NCBI GenBank assembly: GCA_038212215.1
Contig: JBBQUT010000017.1
Span: 24,027 to 88,026 of the forward strand
Length of the DNA stretch: 64,000 bases
From: JALZAI01 sp038212215
GTDB taxonomy: Bacteria > Actinomycetota > Actinomycetes > Mycobacteriales > Jatrophihabitantaceae
Direction of reading: 5' to 3'
Part shown: positions 7,016 through 15,076 of the stretch, piece by piece
Layout of the letters: every line of letters starts with the position of its first letter
Numbering within the stretch: position 1 is the first letter of the stretch
Program-made: the position numbers and the translations under genes
Notes under the pieces: generated by a model
Database searches by the model: none
What the model was told of the DNA's origin: nothing
The model's input: only the letters and a program-made list of their open reading frames with translations

Positions 7016-9379
7016 GTGCGCATTGCTGTGATCGGTGGTGGACCGGGCGGATTGTATTTCGCTGCCCTCAGCAAGCAGCTCAATCCAATGCACGAGATCA
7101 CCGTCTGGGAGCGCAACGCCGCAGATGTGACCTTCGGATTCGGTGTCGTCTTCTCAGACGAAACTCTCGGCGGTATAGAGCACGCCGACGAAGCCGTCTT
7201 CGCTCAGATGCAACACGAGTTCGCCCGGTGGGATGACATCGACGTCGAGTTCCGCGACCAGGTGCTCACCAGTGGCGGGCATGGGTTCGCGGCGATGAGT
7301 CGCGGGCGATTGCTGCAGATTCTCCAGCTGCGTTGTCTGGACCTCGGTGTCGACGTCAGATTTTCGACCCTCGCACCCGATGCGGACGAGCTTGCGCGGA
7401 CCCATGACCTCGTTGTCGCATGCGACGGCGTGAATTCTGCGGTACGCAGCGCGAACGCAGCTACGTTCGCGCCGAGCCTCGAAGTACGCCGCTGCAAATA
7501 CATGTGGCTGGGCACAGCCAAGGTATTCGACGCCTTCAAGTTTTTCGTGCGCGAGACGCCGTTCGGTGTTATGCAGATTCACGGCTATCCTTACGACGCG
7601 ACGAGCAGCACCTTCATCGTCGAGATGAACGACGATGTCTGGCGACGTGCCGGATTCGATGTGTTCGCGGACCGGGTTTTCGCGCCGGGAGAATCCGACG
7701 AAAAGTCGGTCGAGCTTGTCCGGGAATTGTTCGCTGACATTCTCGGCGGCTATGATGTGATGCTCAACAACTCGAAGTGGCTCAACTTTTGCACGGTGCG
7801 CAACGAGCAGTGGCGCTGCGCCAACATCGTGCTGCTAGGCGATGCCGCACACACGGCGCACTTCTCGATCGGCTCGGGTACCAAACTCGCGATGGAAGAT
7901 GCTCTCGCGCTGGCGGCATGCCTGCACGAGCAGTCGGACGTGAACTCGGCTTTGGACGCCTACGTCGCGGAGCGCCAGCCGGTGGTGCTGTCCACCCAAC
8001 GAGCGGCGCAGGCGAGCCTGGAATGGTTCGAAAACCTCGGCCAGTACACCCACCAGGATCCGCTTCAATTTGCATTCAACATCATGACCCGTAGCCGCCG
8101 CGTCACCTACGACAATCTTCGCGTCCGCGATCCAGAATTCGTTGATTCAGTCGACACCTGGTTCGCAGCACACGAGGCCGCTCGTGGATTCGGCACCGGC
8201 GAGGTTCGGCCCCCGATGTTCCAACCGTTCCGCCTCCGCGGCATGGAACTGGTGAATCGAGTGGTCGTTTCGCCGATGGACATGTACCGCGCCGAAGACG
8301 GCCTGCCGACGGAGTTTCACCTCGTCCACCTCGGCGGGAAAGCGCTCGGTGGCGCAGGGCTGGTAATGACGGAGATGGTCTGCGTCTCCGCCATCGGACG
8401 CATCACGCCGGGCTGCACTGGCATCTACACCGACGAGCAGGCGGCATCGTGGGCCCGGCTCACGGACTTCGTCCACCGTGAATCGTCGTCGTTCATCGGG
8501 ATTCAGATAGGCCACTCCGGGCGCAAGGGCTCCACCCGGCTCATGTGGGACGGCATCGATCTGCCACTGCCCGAAGGAAACTGGCCGGTCGTCGCGCCGT
8601 CGCCTATTGCTTACCTCCCCGGTATCAATCAGATACCCCGCGAGCTCACGGGCACCGATCTCGACGAGATTCGCCGACAGTTCGTCGAGGCGACGCGGCG
8701 GGCCGACAGCGCCGGTTTCGATCTGGTCGAGTTGCACTGCGCGCACGGCTACCTGCTGTCGTCGTTCATCTCACCGCTGACGAACCGACGCACCGACGAG
8801 TACGGCGGCTCGCTGCAGAACCGGTTGCGCCTCCCGCTCGAGGTATTCCGGGCGATGCGGGCCGAATGGCCGCAACACAAGCCGATGAGCGTACGCATCT
8901 CAGCCACCGATTGGTACGAGCAGGGCATCACCGCCCTCGACTCCGTCGTGATTGCTCAAGCCTTTTCTGATGCCGGTGTCGACATCGTCGACGTCTCGAG
9001 CGGCCAGGTAACACCGGACGAGGCACCGGCCTTCGGTCGCTCGTACCAGACCCCATTCGCCGACCGGATACGCAACATCGCCGGAATCGCGACGATGGCA
9101 GTAGGCATCATTTCCTCCTACGACGACGTGAATTCGATTCTGCTGGCCGGACGTGCCGATTTGTGCCTGCTCGGACGCGCGCACCTCTACGACCCGAACT
9201 GGACGCTGCACGCGGCTGCTGAGCAGGACTACACCGGCCCCGGCGCCCTTTGGCCGCAGGCCTGGATCGCCGGCGCTCGCAAACCGCAGGCTGGGCGAAA
9301 CGACGGACCGAAACCGCGCCTGGAGCTGCTGCGCAACGAGCGCGCCGGGACTGCGCATCGACGCTGGGGCCCACTTTGA
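7016..9379 (+). CDS. Bifunctional aryl-CoA monooxygenase/reductase (2-aminobenzoyl-CoA or salicylyl-CoA 5-hydroxylase with OYE domain)
   Basis: 787 residues with two flavin domains. Residues 1-390 are a class A FAD monooxygenase: AVIGGGPGGLYFA at the N-terminus (GxGxxG) and LLGDAAHTAHFSIGSGTKLA (second FAD motif). Residues 400-765 are an old-yellow-enzyme-type reductase: RVVVSPMDMY, ELHCAHGYLLSSFISP, NRRTDEYGGS and the FMN-phosphate loop GRADLCLLGRAHLYDPNW. This fusion and length match the Azoarcus 2-aminobenzoyl-CoA monooxygenase/reductase, which hydroxylates the ring at C5 and reduces it to an aminooxocyclohexene-CoA. GTG 7016 follows GGAGG at 6 nt. It is the last forward gene; the 41-nt gap to the convergent crotonase gene contains only a weak hairpin. 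Confidence 0.9.
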   Translation: MRIAVIGGGPGGLYFAALSKQLNPMHEITVWERNAADVTFGFGVVFSDETLGGIEHADEAVFAQMQHEFARWDDIDVEFRDQVLTSGGHGFAAMSRGRLLQILQLRCLDLGVDVRFSTLAPDADELARTHDLVVACDGVNSAVRSANAATFAPSLEVRRCKYMWLGTAKVFDAFKFFVRETPFGVMQIHGYPYDATSSTFIVEMNDDVWRRAGFDVFADRVFAPGESDEKSVELVRELFADILGGYDVMLNNSKWLNFCTVRNEQWRCANIVLLGDAAHTAHFSIGSGTKLAMEDALALAACLHEQSDVNSALDAYVAERQPVVLSTQRAAQASLEWFENLGQYTHQDPLQFAFNIMTRSRRVTYDNLRVRDPEFVDSVDTWFAAHEAARGFGTGEVRPPMFQPFRLRGMELVNRVVVSPMDMYRAEDGLPTEFHLVHLGGKALGGAGLVMTEMVCVSAIGRITPGCTGIYTDEQAASWARLTDFVHRESSSFIGIQIGHSGRKGSTRLMWDGIDLPLPEGNWPVVAPSPIAYLPGINQIPRELTGTDLDEIRRQFVEATRRADSAGFDLVELHCAHGYLLSSFISPLTNRRTDEYGGSLQNRLRLPLEVFRAMRAEWPQHKPMSVRISATDWYEQGITALDSVVIAQAFSDAGVDIVDVSSGQVTPDEAPAFGRSYQTPFADRIRNIAGIATMAVGIISSYDDVNSILLAGRADLCLLGRAHLYDPNWTLHAAAEQDYTGPGALWPQAWIAGARKPQAGRNDGPKPRLELLRNERAGTAHRRWGPL

Positions 9380-9420
9380 CGGCTCCTCATACCTGAGGTG
9401 ACTGTGACCGTGACAGCCCG

Positions 9421-10257
9421 CTAGCGCCCTTGCCACCGCGGTTCGCGTCGTTCGTTGAACGCGGCGTGGAACTCGGCGTGGTCCTGAGTCGTCATCAACA
9501 ACGCCTGCGTCATCGCATCGAGCTCCATCGCGCTCGACATCGGCATGTCCAACTCGCGGGTGAGCAGTGACTTTGTCTGCGCCAGCGCGAGGGTCGGCCC
9601 GATGGCAAGGTGGCTCGCCAGATCGCGGACGGCGCCTTCCAGTTCATTGTCCCCGACGAGGCGGGAAACAAGACCGTACCGGTCGGCCGTCGCAGCGTCG
9701 ATGGTGGTGCCGAGCATGAGCAACTCGGTGGCGCGGCCCAGGCCCACCACCCGTGGCAGCAGGTAGGCCGCACCCATGTCGCCGCCGGACAGACCCACCT
9801 TGGTGAAGAGAAAAGCGAACTTGCCCGACGTGCTGACCACCCGAAAGTCCGAGGCGAGGGCGACCACCGCTCCGGCACCGGCAGCGATGCCGTGAATCGC
9901 AGTGATAATCGGGATCGGGCACTCGCGCATCGCCCGGATCACTTCGCCTGTCATCTTCGTGAAGCGCATCAGGTCACGAGGCTCCATGGCGATCAGCTCG
10001 CCGATGATCTCGTTGACGTCGCCGCCGCCGCAGAAGCCACGGCCTTCGCCGCGAATGATCAGCGCCCGCACGTCCTGATGGTGTGGGAGTTCGGCCAGCA
10101 GGTCACGCAGGTCGGCGTAGCTTTCGAAGGTCAGCGGATTGAGCTTCTCGGGACGATCCAGCGTCACAGAGGCGACACCGTCGTGTTTGTCGAAGCGGAA
10201 GTGCTGCCACTGTTCGGTCAGCTTGGCCGAGGCACGGAAGCGATACGGCGAACTCAT
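9421..10257 (-). CDS. Enoyl-CoA hydratase/isomerase (crotonase) family protein
   Basis: 278 residues, crotonase fold. ALIIRGEGRGFCGGGDVNEI gives the first oxyanion-hole strand and AIHGIAAGAGAVVALASDFRV the second; FTKVGLSGGDMGAAYLLPRVVGLGRATEL holds the catalytic region. Catalytic Glu at the classical second position appears replaced by Asp/Gly (GGDMG), so hydratase activity is not assured; crotonases also hydrolyse or open rings of cyclic beta-oxoacyl-CoA. It is the last gene of the reverse operon cyclase - ThDP enzyme - crotonase, converging on the monooxygenase gene. Ring opening after the oxygenase/reductase is a plausible role (inference). Confidence 0.85.
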   Translation of the reverse strand: MSSPYRFRASAKLTEQWQHFRFDKHDGVASVTLDRPEKLNPLTFESYADLRDLLAELPHHQDVRALIIRGEGRGFCGGGDVNEIIGELIAMEPRDLMRFTKMTGEVIRAMRECPIPIITAIHGIAAGAGAVVALASDFRVVSTSGKFAFLFTKVGLSGGDMGAAYLLPRVVGLGRATELLMLGTTIDAATADRYGLVSRLVGDNELEGAVRDLASHLAIGPTLALAQTKSLLTRELDMPMSSAMELDAMTQALLMTTQDHAEFHAAFNERREPRWQGR

Positions 10258-10368
10258 GAGTCGATCATCTCCGATCAGTTCGCGCTCGCGCGCCTAACGC
10301 ATAGTTGCACTGTCCGGGACGGCAAGTACAGGGTTCCGACAGCACACCCGGCAGCCACGTGGCGCTCG

Positions 10369-12015
10369 TCAATGACCGCGAAATGCCTCGGCCAGCCACC
10401 ACGCACCGCCGTCGTCGGCAATCTTGGCGTCGATCAAGAAAGCCGACGTCCGAGCAGAATCCAGCCATGCGTCAAGCGCATCGAGATCATCGACTGCGCG
10501 GACGGTGATCGCATCCAGACCGTAGCCACGGGCGATCGCGGCGATGTCGACATCAGGAAACGTCACTGTCGAGAGGTCGGCACCAGCAGGCCCGAAGTGA
10601 TGCACCTCAGCGCCGTACGCTGCGTCGTCGTACACGACGATCACGATCGGCAGCTTGAGCCGGGCGACCGTCTCGAGTTCGGCAGCCGACATGAGCAGGC
10701 CACCGTCACCGGTTGCGAGCACGGCGAGCCGATCCGGCCGGGCGAGGTGTGCACCGACAGCGGTCGCCAGACCGAGACCGATCGACTGAAACGACTGGGT
10801 GAAGCAGAAGCCGGCCTCGTCGGGCACCGACAGGTACGCGCTCGGGTAGCCCATGAAGTTACCGGAATCGACGGCAAGAGTGCGTTGCGGCGGTAGCCGT
10901 TGCTCAAGTTCCTTGCTGAGCAATCGCGCGTCGATACGCTCATTCGTGGACGAGTCAGATACCGCAACGTCCACCCACGCTCCCCCTGCCGCGATCTGTT
11001 TCCTAACGTCGGCCGACCGGCATCCGGTAGACGGGGCCGGCGGAAGATGCGCCAGTAAGCAACTGGCCGTCTCGCCGACATCGCCGTGGACCCCGAGCGT
11101 GATTGGGCGGTTCGCGCCCAGTGCCTCCAGGTCGGAGTCGATCTGGACGACAACGGCGTCGTCTGCAATCAGTCGGCCGTGCCGCGTCGTCCACATCGTG
11201 AGGCTGCATCCCCATGCCACAAGCAGATCCGCGCTCCGGATGAGATCGGCGGTCAACGGCGACGAGAAGCCCCCGGAGATGCCGAGATCGTAGGGGTCGC
11301 CCCGGAACATGCCCTTGGCGACCGCTGACGTGGCCAGTAACGCACCGGTACGCTCGCCTACCGCACGTAGCAAGGCCGTCTGCCCCCGAGCGCCTCGTCC
11401 GGCGATGAAGACCGGGCGGTGCGCGGCGGCGAGAGCGGCGATCAACTCGTCCACGGCACGCCCCCCTGGTCGGACCGGCACGACAGTGGGCAAGGTCAGT
11501 TCCGCTGACAGCAAATTGTCGTCGACCGCCTGGACCTGCACATCGAGCGGCAGATTCAACACCACCGTGCGGCGTCCGTCGCGTGCGATGCGCCACGCCC
11601 GCAGTGTGTCCTCGACCGCGGTGTCGGCGCGGTGCACCCGTTCGGCGACCGCGCCGACGCTGCGCACGAGCGCGTCCTGGTCGATGCGGAAGTTCGAGCG
11701 GACGGCGGACGACGCCGTGTCGGCAGCCAGCACCACCAGCGGAGTGCGGGATTTCGCTGCCTCGGCGATTCCGGTCATCGCATTCGTCAGGCCGCAACCC
11801 TGGTGGACGGTGAGCACGCCGACGCCACCGGACGTCCGGGCGTAGGCATCGGCCATCGTCGCCGCGCCGCATTCGTGGCGGGCAGCCGTGAATGTGACGC
11901 CGGCGGCGCGCATCGCATCGGTGACGAAGAAATTGCCACTGCCGACAACTCCGAACGCACGGCGTGCACCGAGCCGGGCGACAGTCCGGCCGACACACTC
12001 GGCCACCGTAGTCAC
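10369..12015 (-). CDS. Thiamine-diphosphate-dependent enzyme (benzoylformate decarboxylase/acetolactate synthase family)
   Basis: 548 residues. The ThDP-activating Glu lies in AARHECGAATMADAYAR (about residue 50). A central FAD/nucleotide-like domain follows and the C-terminal ThDP-binding motif is ATGDGGLLMSAAELETVARL with the later NDAAYG-like VVYDDAAYGAEV. Start chosen at GTG 12015 because it overlaps the stop of the last repeat mini-ORF (GTGA) and because the upstream in-frame extension is repeat sequence. Possible reactions are decarboxylation of a 2-oxo acid such as isatinate (2-aminobenzoylformate) or cleavage of a cyclic diketone. It follows a cyclase/isatin-hydrolase-like gene, which favours the first idea (inference). 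Confidence 0.85.
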   Translation of the reverse strand: MTTVAECVGRTVARLGARRAFGVVGSGNFFVTDAMRAAGVTFTAARHECGAATMADAYARTSGGVGVLTVHQGCGLTNAMTGIAEAAKSRTPLVVLAADTASSAVRSNFRIDQDALVRSVGAVAERVHRADTAVEDTLRAWRIARDGRRTVVLNLPLDVQVQAVDDNLLSAELTLPTVVPVRPGGRAVDELIAALAAAHRPVFIAGRGARGQTALLRAVGERTGALLATSAVAKGMFRGDPYDLGISGGFSSPLTADLIRSADLLVAWGCSLTMWTTRHGRLIADDAVVVQIDSDLEALGANRPITLGVHGDVGETASCLLAHLPPAPSTGCRSADVRKQIAAGGAWVDVAVSDSSTNERIDARLLSKELEQRLPPQRTLAVDSGNFMGYPSAYLSVPDEAGFCFTQSFQSIGLGLATAVGAHLARPDRLAVLATGDGGLLMSAAELETVARLKLPIVIVVYDDAAYGAEVHHFGPAGADLSTVTFPDVDIAAIARGYGLDAITVRAVDDLDALDAWLDSARTSAFLIDAKIADDGGAWWLAEAFRGH

Positions 12016-12107
12016 GGCCGAGCCATCACATTCGTTCGCTCGCAAGCCTCGCTCACGGCCGACACTCGCTCACGGCCGACACTCGCTCACCGCTGACACT
12101 CGCTCAC
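12012..12107 (-). repeat. Family B mini-cistron chain linking cyclase and ThDP genes
   Basis: Read on the minus strand, four tiny ORFs join the cyclase stop (12104-12106) to the ThDP start (12015). The first three are 7-codon ORFs including stop (GTG AGC GAG TGT ... TGA) repeated every 17 bp at 12107-12087, 12090-12070 and 12073-12053. The fourth is 15 codons (12056-12012) and keeps the ...AATGTGATGG... core of the full family B unit. Every junction is a 4-nt GTGA overlap. Unlike full-length units these short copies lack a GAGG ribosome-binding site. Confidence 0.85.
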
Positions 12108-12886
12108 GATGTGGGACGCTCCACGAGGGCGAAGACACGGCTCGGGCTGCCGGTGCCACCGACGAGCGGCAGCGGGCTCACGATGAGTACTGCGCCGGTC
12201 GGCGGTAGCAGTTCGAGATTGCGCAACTGGGTCAGCCCGTAGCTTCCTGCTTCGAGCAGGAAATAATGCGCCGGGAAAGGCGGCTCGAAGCCGCCCGCCG
12301 CGCCGGCGTCGATTCCCACCGTTTCCACACCGAAACCGGTGACCGCGCGCTCGGCGACGAGCCATTGCACGAACGCCGACGACGGTCCCGGCGTATGCGG
12401 GCCCTTGGCGTCGGCGTTGAGGAACCAGGCGGCGTCCTCCTGACGCGCGCTCCAGCCGGTCTGCATCAGCAACCAGCTTCCGTCGGGAACGCGTCCGTGC
12501 ACGGCCTCCCACTCGAGGACGTGCTCCGGCTCCAGCAGGAAATCGGCGTCGGAACGAACCTGGTCGCGGACATCGACCACGACCGCGGCACCGATCAGGC
12601 GGTCGGGCGGAATCTGGTCGACTGTCGCTCCGTCGCGAGCAGAGATCCAGTGCGCCGGTGCGTCAAGATGAGTGCCGGTGTGCTCACCGGTATGGATGTT
12701 GTTCCAACGCCAGGCCGGGCCGCGGTCGTCGAAAGCGCTGACCGGCTCCAGGCTCAGCGAAATCGTGTTTGCGAACGGCGGCGGTAGCTGCAGAACCGGC
12801 GTGCTGCTGCTCAGCGGCGCGGTGAGGTCAATGACCTCGACCTGCGCAGACCCGATCGCATCCACCAGTGCGCTCAACACACTCAC
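12104..12886 (-). CDS. Cyclase family protein (kynurenine formamidase / isatin hydrolase-like, PF04199)
   Basis: 260-residue metal-dependent amide/lactam hydrolase. The hallmark HTGTHLDAPAHW (about residues 68-79) supplies the metal ligands and catalytic His of the cyclase family; LIGAAVVVDVRDQ and GSWLLMQTGWS are further family features. GTG 12886 is used because it overlaps the last repeat mini-ORF stop; the in-frame upstream residues are repeat-encoded. Members include isatin hydrolase (isatin to isatinate) and kynurenine formamidase. Followed by a ThDP enzyme and sharing an island with a 2-aminobenzoate-CoA ligase, isatin hydrolase is the more interesting reading, but the sequence alone does not decide. 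Confidence 0.85.
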   Translation of the reverse strand: MSVLSALVDAIGSAQVEVIDLTAPLSSSTPVLQLPPPFANTISLSLEPVSAFDDRGPAWRWNNIHTGEHTGTHLDAPAHWISARDGATVDQIPPDRLIGAAVVVDVRDQVRSDADFLLEPEHVLEWEAVHGRVPDGSWLLMQTGWSARQEDAAWFLNADAKGPHTPGPSSAFVQWLVAERAVTGFGVETVGIDAGAAGGFEPPFPAHYFLLEAGSYGLTQLRNLELLPPTGAVLIVSPLPLVGGTGSPSRVFALVERPTS

Positions 12887-13063
12887 GTCCGAACCCCGCT
12901 TCGCTCGCATCGGCCGGCCAAACCCATCACATTGGCTCGCTCGCAAGCTTCGCTCACGTCCGAACCTCGCTTCGCTCGCACCGGCCGGCCAAGCCCATCA
13001 CATTGGCTCGCTCGCAAGCTTCGCTCACGTCCGAACCTCGCTTCGCTCGAAAGCTTCGCTCAC
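12883..13063 (-). repeat. Family B mini-cistron chain (three ORFs) leading into the cyclase gene
   Basis: Minus-strand chain of 12-, 24- and 24-residue ORFs at 13063-13025, 13028-12954 and 12957-12883, each beginning GTGAGCGAAGCTT, ending ...GAGGTTCGGACGTGA (the last has GGGGTTCGGACGTGA), and overlapping the next start by GTGA. The last overlaps the cyclase start at 12886. Repeat period is 71 bp. Peptides begin VSEACERANVMGLAG and end RCERSEVRT. GAGG (GGGG in the last copy) lies 7 nt before each next GTG. No gene precedes the chain; instead the first mini-ORF has its own strong ribosome site GGAGG at 13067-13071. Confidence 0.9.
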
Positions 13064-13066
13064 AGG

Positions 13067-13071
13067 TTCCT
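13067..13071 (-). promoter_or_regulatory. Ribosome-binding site of the first family B mini-ORF
   Basis: GGAGG on the minus strand, a few nt before GTG 13063. This is the only strong translation entry point seen ahead of the cyclase gene, so ribosomes probably reach the enzyme through three mini-ORFs. A promoter is expected in 13072-13217 but no clear -10/-35 pair was picked out. Confidence 0.6.
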
Positions 13072-13217
13072 CCGCATCGTTGTTGCTGGTCTGGCATGCG
13101 CCGGCACTGGCGCCTCGTGAATCGGCACCGTGGTGGCGGCCACCCTATGCTCCTGGAGATGCGCTGCGGCACTGCCGTCCGGAAATCAACTCACACGCGA
13201 CGCCCCGAGGAGCTGCG

Positions 13218-13580
13218 ATGCCGAGCTCGGACGCCGTGGCGCAACACCCACTTCTCGCGAGTGAGGTCATCGGGCTTTCCGGCCTGGACCCGGCACCGAC
13301 CGAGAGCCAACTCTGGGTCGACTGCCCGGTGTGCATGCGGCACCAGTCGCTCGCCGAAGCCCACGTCGAACCTGCCGACGATCCGCAGGACATCACCGCC
13401 TACCGCTGTGCGAACGGTTGCGCAGTCTTGCTGTTGACCGGGCACCCGAACCCGTTCCCGATGCCGGGCTCGGGGCGCTATCGCCTCGGTGATCTGGCGG
13501 TCGCACCGCTGGTTGAGTCCGGATTGCTCATCGACATGCCTTCCGGAAATCAAGTGCGGCTCACCCCGGGCGTCCGCTAG
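13218..13580 (+). CDS. Small zinc-ribbon-like protein of unknown function
   Basis: 120 residues. ATG 13218 follows GAGGAG at good distance, which supports a real gene. Two cysteine pairs, DCPVC (about residue 37) and YRCANGC (about residue 68), could bind one zinc ion; the rest has no recognised domain, no signal peptide and no membrane segment. It is divergent from the cyclase chain and its last 4 nt overlap the end of the convergent 490-residue gene. Not recognised further; DNA/RNA binding or metal storage are only possibilities. Confidence 0.6.
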   Translation: MPSSDAVAQHPLLASEVIGLSGLDPAPTESQLWVDCPVCMRHQSLAEAHVEPADDPQDITAYRCANGCAVLLLTGHPNPFPMPGSGRYRLGDLAVAPLVESGLLIDMPSGNQVRLTPGVR

Positions 13581-15049
13581 CGCGCCGAGCCGTAGCCGAG
13601 CACGGCGGCCAACCCGAGGGCGCTGCGCGGCTGATACGGGCAGCGCCAAAGCCCACCGTGTACCGCGGCATACGCCTCGTCCTGCCACGGCTGATCGTGT
13701 GCCGGCCCACCGCCGGTCTGCAGATCGGCGACGAGAAGCGCAGCCATCAGCGTGTTCGCGGTCGCCGGCTCGAATACCTCGACGGCAAACCGATGCGCGC
13801 CGGCGTAGGCCGCGGCCAGCGCACGATTCTTCAGCACCGACCGGGTTCTGGTGGGCGGCGCGATGTTCATCGACACGGTGACACCGGCGGCACGCGCGAC
13901 ACTCGCTCGCCAGCGTTGCACGCGCTTGGCGAGGACGTAATTGGGACCCTGCTGCAGCACCAGCGCATCATGGATGCCTGGCGTGACTCCAGGCGCGTAA
14001 GGCCGTCTCAGCAGCCGTCCCGCCGAGATGGCGCGCAGTGGCCGGCCGACGAGCTTGGCCAGGCGCGACCGGTCGTCGTAGGCCCGCAGCGCGTGGGCGA
14101 CGGCTTCGGGGGGTACCGCGAACACGTCGGTCGGCGTGGCGAGGAATGCGAGGGCCAGGTCATCGTGCTGCTCGAGCAGGCCCACCGTCAGGGCGTCGAC
14201 CGCAGCCGACAGCCGCAAGTTGATCACCCCGTCGGCGTAGACGTAGTTGCCTAGAACCAACCGACCCGCAAGGCCGAGAATCCACTCGGCAGCGTCACCG
14301 AAGTCGGTCAACAGGTCGAGGCCACAACGCTGTGCAGGCTCGGAGTTGCCAGCCCGGTCGGCGTGCGTCGCAACCAACAGAGTTCCGGCCTGTCCCGCAG
14401 CAAGGGTCAGCAAACGCCGCCACAGTTCCGGGCGCGGCAGGTCAAGCGCTGCGACGCGAACGCCCCACCGCAGCAGCGGAAGCAGTGGACCCATCTCGGC
14501 ACCGGCGCCGAGTACCACCACGGTGTGACCGTCCAGCCGCAGCCATTCGGGATGCTCCAGCACCGTACGGATCCGCTCAGCAGCCGACGGTTCCATGACG
14601 CCCGCTGTCGTCCACAACTCGAGCCGGCGCGCCAGGGCCTTTCCCGCCAACCGCTCACCGCGGTAGGGCAGGCTGAACTCAGGGTCCGGCTTCCCCGAGC
14701 CGCGAACCTCGAAAGTCGAGAGCGACGGTCGGGTGCGGTCGAAGGACGACGTCGCGAGTGGGGTCTCGACGTTGCTGCCGTCGCGGTAGTGCATCCGAGC
14801 GTGCACCGACTGCAGACCGTCGCCGGCCACTGTCAGTGCCGCCTCGCGAGAAGCCAAACCGGCTTGGACGAGGCGGCGGAAGTGGCCCATGTAGCCGCTT
14901 CGCCAGTTGGTCTCGCGTTCCGCGTCGAGAGCGCCGACTGGGTCGACGCCGCGTAGTGCGTCGGCCACGACCGCGCGGCCCAGCGTGGCGCTGCTGCGCC
15001 GTCCCGAGGAATCTGCCGGGACGACGACCCCGGTGTCGCCGCTGGTCAC
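13577..15049 (-). CDS. Conserved-looking protein of unknown function (490 aa)
   Basis: A long open frame with normal high-GC codon use. There is a Rossmann-like stretch HTVVVLGAGAEMGPLLPLL (about residues 176-194) followed by GVRVAALDLPRPELW, suggesting nucleotide or SAM binding. Other segments (GHFRRLVQAGLAS, NYVYADGVINLRLSAAVDAL) are not familiar. No signal peptide or clear membrane helix. It starts 27 nt behind the stop of the secreted nuclease-fold gene, so the two may be co-transcribed. No function can be assigned from sequence. Confidence 0.75.
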   Translation of the reverse strand: MTSGDTGVVVPADSSGRRSSATLGRAVVADALRGVDPVGALDAERETNWRSGYMGHFRRLVQAGLASREAALTVAGDGLQSVHARMHYRDGSNVETPLATSSFDRTRPSLSTFEVRGSGKPDPEFSLPYRGERLAGKALARRLELWTTAGVMEPSAAERIRTVLEHPEWLRLDGHTVVVLGAGAEMGPLLPLLRWGVRVAALDLPRPELWRRLLTLAAGQAGTLLVATHADRAGNSEPAQRCGLDLLTDFGDAAEWILGLAGRLVLGNYVYADGVINLRLSAAVDALTVGLLEQHDDLALAFLATPTDVFAVPPEAVAHALRAYDDRSRLAKLVGRPLRAISAGRLLRRPYAPGVTPGIHDALVLQQGPNYVLAKRVQRWRASVARAAGVTVSMNIAPPTRTRSVLKNRALAAAYAGAHRFAVEVFEPATANTLMAALLVADLQTGGGPAHDQPWQDEAYAAVHGGLWRCPYQPRSALGLAAVLGYGSAR

Positions 15050-15076
15050 GCCCGAGCCACGCTGCCCACCGGGCGA

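Noticed and set aside
9610..10896. 428-residue forward frame
   Set aside because: Mirror frame of the crotonase and ThDP genes; composition Arg/His/Gln-rich and no domain.
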